Positions 5,677-12,427 of a stretch of 12,427 bases of DNA are shown piece by piece. The notes under the pieces were generated by a model that worked only from the letters and a program-made list of their open reading frames with translations, was not told where the DNA came from and searched no databases. The first letter of the stretch is position 1, and each line of letters opens with the position of its first letter. Origin of the DNA: JAGNEJ01 sp043757865 (lineage in GTDB: Bacteria; Verrucomicrobiota; Verrucomicrobiia; Verrucomicrobiales; V1-33); the NCBI GenBank assembly GCA_043757865.1, contig JAYVOP010000366.1:1-12427 (forward strand), in the 5' to 3' direction. The position numbers and the translations under genes are program-made.

Positions 5677-8600
5677 TTGCGCTTATTCCTCCTAGCCCTG
5701 CTACTGACGACCACGGCTGCGCCTGCGGCGTGGAATCCGGTGTGGATGATCGGCAAGGATGATGGTTCGCAGGCGGAGTTTACTAACGAGTGGGAAACGG
5801 ACCAAGATTACACCGTGGGCGAGCCCCCTGGAGCCCTGATCCCGCTGGGCCGGGCAGTCACTACGGATGTGCCGGTGCAGCGGATCCATTTCCCCCTCAC
5901 GGCTAGTCAACGCGGCCCCGCCGCCCGCCTGCGCTTCGTGGTGGATCTGGTGGATGGTGGCTGGTGGGATGCAGTGAACTCCCTGAGCCTGGGCACAGGC
6001 TGGCATGATGTGAGTGTGAAATTAAACAACGTCACCATCGCCACCGCGCTGCGCATCACCAGCAGCCGCACCTTGGCCGTGGAGGTGCGCTCCACGGTGG
6101 CCACGCTCAATGCCACGGACAATGTGCTGACCATCACCCGCACAGGCGGCAGCCCAGTGGCTAGCTGGATTCAGTTCGATTACCTGTCCCTCGCCATTGA
6201 TGAATCCGCTTACGTGGATGCTGATGGCGATGGCCTCCCGGCCTTCTGGGAGGCGGATCACGGCTTCTCCGATGCCATCGGCGGCCAGGGCGCGATGGAC
6301 CCAGATTTCGATGGTCTAACCAACGCCCAAGAATACGCCCTGGGCACCGATCCGAACGACGCGGACACCGACGACGACGGCCTCCTGGATGGCGCGGAAA
6401 CGAGCACCAATCCGCTCCTAGCCGATACCGATGGCGATGGTCTCACGGACCGCCAGGAACTCACCAACACGCCCCCGACGAATCCCCAAGCGCCTGACAC
6501 GGATGGCGATGGCGCGGGCGATGCCTGGGAAATCCAAGTAGGCACGAATCCCACGCTAGCCGCTAGCCTGCCACCAACCTTCGCCCAAGCTGTGGGGGTA
6601 AATTTTGTTTCCGCTCAGCATGATGCGGGCACGTTAGGCTGGCGGGAAATCACGGGCGTGGTGCCGCAGTTCAACTGGAATAACACCCGCCCGTTGGGGC
6701 CGTGGGGCACCATGGCCGCAGGCACCAGCGCCATTTTATCCCCCACTGCCGGGCAGTTAGTCAATGCCGCTGGGGCGGCTTCCGGCGTGGGCGCTAGCTG
6801 GACAGGCAGCGGGGCCGGGGCCAGCGGGAATCAGGGCTCGCCTGCGGGGCGGCTAATGGATGGATTTCTGATGGGGCAATCCGGGGTGCCCGCCAGTGTC
6901 ACGCTTAGTGGCATTTCCTTCGCCACGTATGATGTCTATGTCTATGCGGGCACCAGCTATAATGGCCAACGCGACTGGGTGCGCCTAGGGACTAACGATG
7001 CCACCCGCCGCTATTTCCTGAGCGACAACGTGGCCCCGCAGACGGCCTGGGTGGAGGCGCTGACCACACCTGCGGACTTGGTGGCAGCCGTGGGCAGCGC
7101 CACGGACCCGCAGGAAATCGAGCGTCGGAAAACCAACGCCACGCGGCGGGGAAACTACGTGCGGTTCCGTAATCTCACGGGCTCCTCCGTCAACGTGCAG
7201 ATGCTGCCAGACGGCACGGATGACAGCGGCGGCGGCATTCTCGGCGTGCAGTTAGTGGACGTGGCGGCGGACCGGGATGGGGACGGGATGCCGGACAGTT
7301 GGGAGTTTGCGAATCGGCTGAACCCCGCCGTGGCGGATGCCGCCGCGGATGCCGATGGCGACACCCTGACCAACCTCCAAGAGTTCACCCGCGGCTCCAA
7401 TCCGAACCTGCGGGATACCGATGGCGATGGCCTCAACGACAACCTAGAAACCGCCGCCAACGCCCTCACGCCGGACAGTGACCACGATGGCCTCAGCGAT
7501 GGCGCAGAGGCCGCCAGTCCGCGTCCCACCAATCCTAACGCGGCGGATTCCGATGCTGATGGACTCACGGATGCCCTGGAAATGACGTTAGGCACAGACC
7601 CGCTAGCCGCTAGCTCTAACACCATTCCCGTGCCCATTTACACCGCCTCACCCCGCTCGTGGAATTGGCAGACGGACCTGCAACTGGTCTGGGACCACGG
7701 CCAGGGCATCCCCAGCGCCAGTGCTTATGGGGATGATTTCCTAACCATGCTGTGGGTGGACAACGAAGCCGTGCCGGGAGACTACGCGTTAGGCATGGGG
7801 GTGCGTTATGTTGCCGGGAAACTGAGTTGGCTCTTTATTTCGCGTGCGGCCAGTGCCTTCAGTGCGGCCAACCGTCCGGGAGTGGACCTGTGGGTGACGG
7901 ACTCGGCGGGCGCGGACCTCTTGCCGCTGTTAGGATTCAGCGGGTATGGACGCGCAGATTTGTCTGGTCGGCTCCGTTTCAAGCTCAGCGCCACGCGCGG
8001 CACTAGCATTAGTAAATGGAGTTACACTTACCAGCTCATCAATCTGGATCTGCCCGCCGCTAGCCAGATCATCGCCACCTACACCGAGACCAATGCCACC
8101 GCCGCCGCCTCGCTGGATAACGGTTCCGCCACGTGGTATGACCACCAGGACGTGACCCACCACCGCGCCTATCCAGAGCTGCACACTGGCGTGCAGGGGT
8201 TCTTCGGCTACCCGGCTTTGGAAACTTTACCTTACTTCGCCAATGCTAAAGATAGTGACAATGATGGGATGCCAGATGTCTTTGAAGACGCCTATGGGCT
8301 TAACAAAAACTCCGCTGCGGATGCCACCCTAGATCTCGACAATGATGGCCTGAACAACCGTGCAGAGTTCCTCTACGGCTGCCTCCCTAACGTGGCGGAC
8401 AGTGATGGCGATGGCGTGCGGGATGGCTTGGAAATGGCCCAGGGCAGCAATCCCCGGCTGGCTACGAGCAAACCCGCCTTCATCACCACGCCGCCCAGCC
8501 TCACGGGAGATTTCAATGGCAATGGCCTGCCGGATGCTTGGGAATTGTGGGCGGGAAATTTTACCCTAACACCGAATGCCGACGCGGATGGCGATGGCAT

Positions 8601-10659
8601 GAGCAACCTCCAGGAGGCTCTGGCAGGCACGAATCCACGCGATCCTAACTCCCGCCTCTGGATCGAGGGCACGCGCTCCGCCAGCATGCTGACACTCAGT
8701 TGGCCAGCCATGGCGAACAAGACGCATCAACTGCAACAAAGCAGCAATCTCACCAGTTGGGCGGATGCCGCTGGCGCGCCCACTCTCGTCGGCAGCAAGA
8801 TGCAGCAAACGGTGGCCAATGCGGCGGGGCGGAATTTCTATCGTGCGCAGATCAGTGATCTCGACAGCGATGGCGATGGCGTTTCGGACTGGGCGGAGGC
8901 GCTCCTAGGCTCGGACCCACACGCGGCCTCCAGCCTCCGGAGCCCGGCCCCGCAGGATGTGAATGCGGATGGCGTGCTGGAAACGCCGCTCACGGGAGAC
9001 GCTGCCGCCTTGGCAGAACAGTTGCTAGGAGCGCAAGCCAGCGGCGGCTATCCCGGTGCGGCCAGTGGCGCGATTTCCCGTCCGCAGGCGGCCCGTTTCC
9101 TAACGCAGGCGACGTTCGGCCCCACCATGGAGGACATCGATGCCTTATGCACGCAGGGCTACAGCGCGTGGCTCACCGCGCAGATGGCGGCTGCGCCCAC
9201 GCTGCATCAGCGCTACATTGACCAGATTTACGCGGACTTCTTCGGCCCGCGCGTGGACCCCACCTATAACCGCAGTGATCTGGATAACTTTATTTACGAT
9301 AACAACGTCCTCACCCCATTCTTCCGTGCGGCCACGGGTGGCGCGGACCAACTCCGCCAGCGCATGGCCTTCGCGCTCAGTCAGATCATGGTCGTCTCCC
9401 GACGTGATGCTGGCCTGCAAGGACGCCCGTTAGCACTCACGAATTACTACGACATTTTCGTCAAAAACGGCCTAGGGAATTACCTGGACGTGCTCCAGAC
9501 CGTGGCGCTGCATCCCTGCATGGGACGGTATCTGAGCCACCTGGGGAATCAAAAAGCCAACCCCGCCCTGAATCAATACCCGGACGAAAACTTCGCCCGT
9601 GAAGTGATGCAACTTTTCACCATCGGCCTGTGGGAACTCAATGCGGATGGCAGTCGGAAGCTGGATAATGCGGGCCAACCGATCCCCACGTATAGCAATG
9701 CCCACATCACCCAGATGGCCCGCGTCTTCACGGGCCTATGGGTTAGTGGACAAGACTGGCTAGACGGCGGCTGGCAAGACGAGAGCTATGCGGTGCCCAT
9801 GGAGATGCACGCGGACCGCCATGATTTTGGGGAAAAGACGCTGCTGCGGGGCTTCATGATTCCGCCGCGCGCGCCCACGGCGGAGAGCGCCCAGCGAGAC
9901 GTGGCAGATGCCATGCGCATGCTCTTTAATCATCCGAACACGCCCATCTTCATCGGCCGCCAGCTGATCCAATTTCTCGTCACCGCCAATCCCTCGCCCG
10001 CATACATCCAGCGCGTGCAGAGCGTCTTTGTAAATAACGGTATCGGCATCCGGGGAGATCTAGCCGCCGTCGCCCGCGCCATTTTATTAGATGAGGAAGC
10101 CCGTTCGCCCAGCTACTCTCACGCCACCGCCAGCTTTGGGAAACTCCAAGAGCCAGTGATCCGCACCATGCACCTCGCCCGCATCGGTGGGTTAGGAAAG
10201 AACCCCCGCGCGCTGTGGTGGAACTGGAGCAGCTTCCGTGAGGAGGCCTTCCAAGAGCCCACCTATGCGCCCAGCGTCTTCAACTTCTATCGCCCAGAAT
10301 ACAAGGCTCCGGGCGTCCTAACGCAGCAGCGTTTAAATGGCCCCGTCTTCCAGATCACGGACAGTTACTCCGCCATTTCCTTTCCGAATCTGCTCTGGGA
10401 CATCATCAACATCGGTATCCACGAATATGATAACTACGCCTTCCCGCTGGACTTCACGGCGGAAACACAACTCGCCAATAACCCGGAAGCCCTAGCCGAC
10501 CGCGTCAACCTCCTGTTCTGCGGCGGCCACCTCAATGCCGCTGCCCGCACGCAGCTCATTACCGCCATCAACGCCGTCCCAGCCACGGAGCCCGGAGTCC
10601 GCGCCAAGCTGGCCCTCTACCTAGCCGCCACCTGTCCCACTGGTGCTGTGCAACGCTAA
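5677..10659 (+). CDS. Giant secreted protein with TSP3 calcium-type repeats and a C-terminal DUF1800 domain
   Basis: A 1660-residue exported protein. The TTG at 5677 is chosen because it gives a good signal peptide (MRLFLLALLLTTTAAPAA); the first ATG would remove it. Residues 20-178 form a beta-rich, possibly carbohydrate-binding domain. TSP3-like DxDxDG repeats occupy about 181-295, 532-643, 859-988 and 1061-1082. Between them are a beta domain ending in GGGILGVQLVDV (296-531), an unrecognised segment (644-858) and a small beta domain of the type common in verrucomicrobial secreted proteins (about 989-1060). Residues about 1136-1655 are DUF1800, with ARFLTQATFGPT (1140-1151), QLRQRMAFALSQ, YPDENFAREVMQLFTIGLW and a late FNFYRPEYK. 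The biochemical role of DUF1800 is not established. DUF1800 genes commonly sit beside a DUF1501 gene; none is here. The repeats suggest a calcium-stabilised, cell-surface rod. Co-transcription with the response regulator is likely. Confidence 0.93.
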   Translation: MRLFLLALLLTTTAAPAAWNPVWMIGKDDGSQAEFTNEWETDQDYTVGEPPGALIPLGRAVTTDVPVQRIHFPLTASQRGPAARLRFVVDLVDGGWWDAVNSLSLGTGWHDVSVKLNNVTIATALRITSSRTLAVEVRSTVATLNATDNVLTITRTGGSPVASWIQFDYLSLAIDESAYVDADGDGLPAFWEADHGFSDAIGGQGAMDPDFDGLTNAQEYALGTDPNDADTDDDGLLDGAETSTNPLLADTDGDGLTDRQELTNTPPTNPQAPDTDGDGAGDAWEIQVGTNPTLAASLPPTFAQAVGVNFVSAQHDAGTLGWREITGVVPQFNWNNTRPLGPWGTMAAGTSAILSPTAGQLVNAAGAASGVGASWTGSGAGASGNQGSPAGRLMDGFLMGQSGVPASVTLSGISFATYDVYVYAGTSYNGQRDWVRLGTNDATRRYFLSDNVAPQTAWVEALTTPADLVAAVGSATDPQEIERRKTNATRRGNYVRFRNLTGSSVNVQMLPDGTDDSGGGILGVQLVDVAADRDGDGMPDSWEFANRLNPAVADAAADADGDTLTNLQEFTRGSNPNLRDTDGDGLNDNLETAANALTPDSDHDGLSDGAEAASPRPTNPNAADSDADGLTDALEMTLGTDPLAASSNTIPVPIYTASPRSWNWQTDLQLVWDHGQGIPSASAYGDDFLTMLWVDNEAVPGDYALGMGVRYVAGKLSWLFISRAASAFSAANRPGVDLWVTDSAGADLLPLLGFSGYGRADLSGRLRFKLSATRGTSISKWSYTYQLINLDLPAASQIIATYTETNATAAASLDNGSATWYDHQDVTHHRAYPELHTGVQGFFGYPALETLPYFANAKDSDNDGMPDVFEDAYGLNKNSAADATLDLDNDGLNNRAEFLYGCLPNVADSDGDGVRDGLEMAQGSNPRLATSKPAFITTPPSLTGDFNGNGLPDAWELWAGNFTLTPNADADGDGMSNLQEALAGTNPRDPNSRLWIEGTRSASMLTLSWPAMANKTHQLQQSSNLTSWADAAGAPTLVGSKMQQTVANAAGRNFYRAQISDLDSDGDGVSDWAEALLGSDPHAASSLRSPAPQDVNADGVLETPLTGDAAALAEQLLGAQASGGYPGAASGAISRPQAARFLTQATFGPTMEDIDALCTQGYSAWLTAQMAAAPTLHQRYIDQIYADFFGPRVDPTYNRSDLDNFIYDNNVLTPFFRAATGGADQLRQRMAFALSQIMVVSRRDAGLQGRPLALTNYYDIFVKNGLGNYLDVLQTVALHPCMGRYLSHLGNQKANPALNQYPDENFAREVMQLFTIGLWELNADGSRKLDNAGQPIPTYSNAHITQMARVFTGLWVSGQDWLDGGWQDESYAVPMEMHADRHDFGEKTLLRGFMIPPRAPTAESAQRDVADAMRMLFNHPNTPIFIGRQLIQFLVTANPSPAYIQRVQSVFVNNGIGIRGDLAAVARAILLDEEARSPSYSHATASFGKLQEPVIRTMHLARIGGLGKNPRALWWNWSSFREEAFQEPTYAPSVFNFYRPEYKAPGVLTQQRLNGPVFQITDSYSAISFPNLLWDIINIGIHEYDNYAFPLDFTAETQLANNPEALADRVNLLFCGGHLNAAARTQLITAINAVPATEPGVRAKLALYLAATCPTGAVQR
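6211..8900 (+). repeat. Dispersed GATGGCGATGG coding repeats (TSP3 motif)
   Basis: The 11-mer GATGGCGATGG, coding for DGDG, occurs about seven times in this span (near 6222, 6428, 6502, 7420, 8402, 8587 and 8870), with several near copies. They encode the calcium-binding D-x-D-G-D-G loops of the DUF1800 protein. The near-identity of DNA and not only of protein suggests recent duplication or gene conversion, and these sites could recombine. The repeats are spaced irregularly and are not a tandem satellite. Confidence 0.7.
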
Positions 10660-10696
10660 CGGAGCGCGGACTTCCGTCCGCCTGTGCGGTCCTCCG
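10660..10696. terminator. Compound hairpin between convergent genes, possible bidirectional terminator or REP-like palindrome
   Basis: The hairpin starts directly after the DUF1800 stop codon. The inner stem GCGGAC (10666-10671) pairs exactly with GTCCGC (10676-10681) around a TTCC tetraloop. An outer arm CGGAG (10660-10664) pairs with CTCCG (10692-10696). It sits between two convergent genes, the normal place for a shared terminator, but no T-run follows on either strand. The motif also resembles the interspersed GCGGAC/GTCCGC palindromes that I recall from other verrucomicrobial intergenic regions. Confidence 0.5.
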
Positions 10697-10711
10697 AACT
10701 ACCAGCGTCCG

Positions 10712-12427
10712 CTAGTTCCGATTCACGGTCTCATCCAAGTTTAGCACGAGGTTAGCTATAAGCGTCCACGCGGCTAGCTCTGGCTCCGCTAGGCCCACTG
10801 GGGGTCGGCTGGCACCTTGGCGGATGAACTTAGCGGCGGCCTCTGGGGCGGCTTGGTAGGCGGCTAGGTGTTGGGCGTAGGCGCTCTGCACGATACTCAT
10901 TTCCTCCGCGCGTGGGGCGCGGGTAAGGACGATGTGATAGGCCAGCGCAATGCGGGCCTCTGGCGTGCCGCTGCTTTCCTGCATGAGCCGCTGGGCCAGG
11001 GAGCGGGCGGCTTCGATGTGCTGCACGTCGTTCATCAGTTGCAGCGCTTGCATGGGGGTGTTGCTGCGTTCCCGCACGGGGCACGTTTGCTCGCGGGAGG
11101 GGCCATCGAAGTTAGCCATGAACGGCGGCGGTGCGGTGCGTTTGAGAAAGGTATATAAACTGCGGCGGTAGAGCGCGGCACCTTCATCCGCCTTGTATTT
11201 AGCGGTATTGCTGTCGATGTAGGCCACGGGTTCCCAGATGTTAGGTGGTTGATAGGGCCGCACGCCGCGTCCGCCCATCGTCTGATCTAACAAGCCGGAA
11301 ACAAACAACGCATTATCCCGGATCTGCTCCGCCTCTAGCCGCATCCGGGGCCCGCGCGCCAGCAGCCGATTCTCTGGATCCCGCTGCCAAGCGTCCGTTG
11401 GAGCCGCCGCAGATTGGCGGAAGGCCGCGCTGGTGACAAACGAGCGCAGGAGCCGTTTCACATCCCAGCCGCTTTCGCGAAACGTGACCGCCAAGTAGTC
11501 CAATAACTCTGGATGGCTGGGCGGCTGGCCTTGCGAGCCGAAGTCCGATGCCGTCTTCACTAACCCGATTCCGAAACATTGTTGCCAGAAACGATTCACC
11601 GCCACGCGGGCCGTGAGCGGGTGCTCTGGGGAGACGAGCCACTTGGCAAGCGCGAGGCGATCCGGGCGGGCCGTCCCGATTCCTTGGAGGGGCGGCAGCG
11701 CGGCGGGGACGTTCGGCTCTACCTTCTCTCCGGGCTTATCGTAGGCTCCGCGCATCATCACGAAACTCTCCCGGGGCTTCTCCAGATCCTTCATCGCTAG
11801 GCTCACGGGGATCGTGTCCTCCAGCGCTTTTTTGGCCGCCTTCAGCTTGTCCACGGCGGCCACTAATGGGCTGAGCACAGCCTTGGTGGCGGTGGCCACG
11901 TTGGCTAAGTAGTAATCCAGGAGTTGCTGTTGCTGGGCGGGCTTGCGCTGGTCTGGTTTGGCTTTCAGGAGCTTTGCCAGCTCTGGCGAGAGTTCTTGGT
12001 TTGGCTTGCCCTCACGTGGCTTGAGCCATGCCGCAAAGGACTTGCTGGGGTTATGGGCATCGTCGCCTACCGAGAGCAAACTGAGTTTATCAAAGTAAGC
12101 CGTGCCGCCATCTTGCGTCAGCGCCAGCCCACGAATCTGATCCCCCGGTTTCAATCCTAACTGCTCTGCGGTGACCTCCAGCGGCACCCATTCGCCAGCC
12201 TTGGGTAAGGGGCCCGCGATAAAGCGCTCGCTGGTCTTCGGCTTCCCCCAGCCGGGGATCGCCTTGGCATCGCCCCACAGGGCGCGGTGCTTCCATTCGT
12301 CCGTGTGGCATTGCAGCATCACGGCCTTGGAGCGGGCTGCGGGGTCCAGGTAAACGTGCAATCGGAAGCGCGCATTCAGCGGCACCTCAATGGGCTCTGC
12401 GCCACTATCATAGAAATATTGGCTCAC
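10712..12427 (-). CDS. DUF1553 (PSD1) planctomycete-type protein, N-terminus outside window
   Basis: The frame is open to the window edge, so the protein is partial: 571 residues are visible, ending at TAG (10714-10712). In window numbering, residues about 1-125 form a beta-sandwich, carbohydrate-binding-like region. A charged Gln/Lys/Ala-rich helical stretch (about 126-215) comes next, then the linker motif ESFVMMRGAYDKPGEKV that typically precedes DUF1553. The DUF1553 domain (about 255-571) shows RPDRLALAKWL, NRFWQQCFG (278-286), DFGSQGQPPSHPELLDYLA, ARGPRMRLEAEQIRD and SNTPMQALQLMND. In full-length relatives the missing part carries a cytochrome-c-like domain (PSCyt1) and DUF1549, and a signal peptide; that is expected here but not seen. 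The function of the family is not established. The GTG at the very edge is probably internal, not the start. The gene converges on the DUF1800 gene with 52 bp between stops. Confidence 0.9.
   Translation of the reverse strand: MSQYFYDSGAEPIEVPLNARFRLHVYLDPAARSKAVMLQCHTDEWKHRALWGDAKAIPGWGKPKTSERFIAGPLPKAGEWVPLEVTAEQLGLKPGDQIRGLALTQDGGTAYFDKLSLLSVGDDAHNPSKSFAAWLKPREGKPNQELSPELAKLLKAKPDQRKPAQQQQLLDYYLANVATATKAVLSPLVAAVDKLKAAKKALEDTIPVSLAMKDLEKPRESFVMMRGAYDKPGEKVEPNVPAALPPLQGIGTARPDRLALAKWLVSPEHPLTARVAVNRFWQQCFGIGLVKTASDFGSQGQPPSHPELLDYLAVTFRESGWDVKRLLRSFVTSAAFRQSAAAPTDAWQRDPENRLLARGPRMRLEAEQIRDNALFVSGLLDQTMGGRGVRPYQPPNIWEPVAYIDSNTAKYKADEGAALYRRSLYTFLKRTAPPPFMANFDGPSREQTCPVRERSNTPMQALQLMNDVQHIEAARSLAQRLMQESSGTPEARIALAYHIVLTRAPRAEEMSIVQSAYAQHLAAYQAAPEAAAKFIRQGASRPPVGLAEPELAAWTLIANLVLNLDETVNRN

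Noticed and set aside
5250..5760. Antisense frames of 67 and 157 residues across the response regulator
   Set aside because: They mirror GC-rich codons of the real gene and are low-complexity Arg/Ser/Pro sequence.
6211..8900. CRISPR-like or satellite array from the GATGGCGATGG copies
   Set aside because: Spacing is irregular, the copies are in frame and encode calcium-binding loops of one protein.

Overview
The window looks like chromosomal DNA of a member of the Verrucomicrobiota (PVC superphylum). I infer this from the protein families, not from a marker gene. It holds a secreted protein resembling the hydrazine synthase alpha-subunit middle domain with one CXXCH motif, a PEP-CTERM protein, a very large secreted protein with thrombospondin type 3 (TSP3) repeats and a DUF1800 domain, and a DUF1553 (planctomycete 'PSD1') protein. 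GC content is high (near 58-60 % by eye), yet CTAG words and TTA/CTA leucine codons are common. I see no tRNA, rRNA, CRISPR array, transposase or phage gene.

Layout. At 1-138 is the tail of an unrecognised plus-strand gene, followed 7 bp later by a 5-formyltetrahydrofolate cyclo-ligase gene (146-703). The cyclo-ligase gene converges, with only 10 bp between stops, on a long minus-strand gene (714-3791) for the hydrazine-synthase-alpha-like secreted protein. A 287-bp gene-free gap follows, then a minus-strand PEP-CTERM gene (4079-4654) with an in-frame amber codon at codon 19, at the end of its signal peptide. A 306-bp divergent region (4655-4960) with three inverted repeats separates it from a plus-strand OmpR/PhoB-type response regulator (4961-5659). 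Seventeen bp after that regulator a 1660-residue TSP3/DUF1800 protein starts at a TTG codon (5677-10659). A compound hairpin (10660-10696) ends that unit. The last gene, a minus-strand DUF1553 protein (10712-12427), runs off the right edge.

How the genes fit together. The cyclo-ligase is housekeeping folate metabolism. Most of the rest encodes exported proteins: the HZS-alpha-like protein, the PEP-CTERM protein, the TSP3/DUF1800 protein and, by family, the DUF1553 protein. The response regulator lies just upstream of the DUF1800 gene and diverges from the PEP-CTERM gene, so it may control one or both. No sensor kinase lies next to it in this window, and no DUF1501 gene accompanies the DUF1800 gene.

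I do not see a clear new defence or mobile system. The points most worth checking are the amber codon in the otherwise intact PEP-CTERM gene, the orphan regulator paired with a giant surface protein behind a structured leader, the HZS-alpha-like protein outside any anammox context, and the unusual CTAG/TTA/CTA composition.
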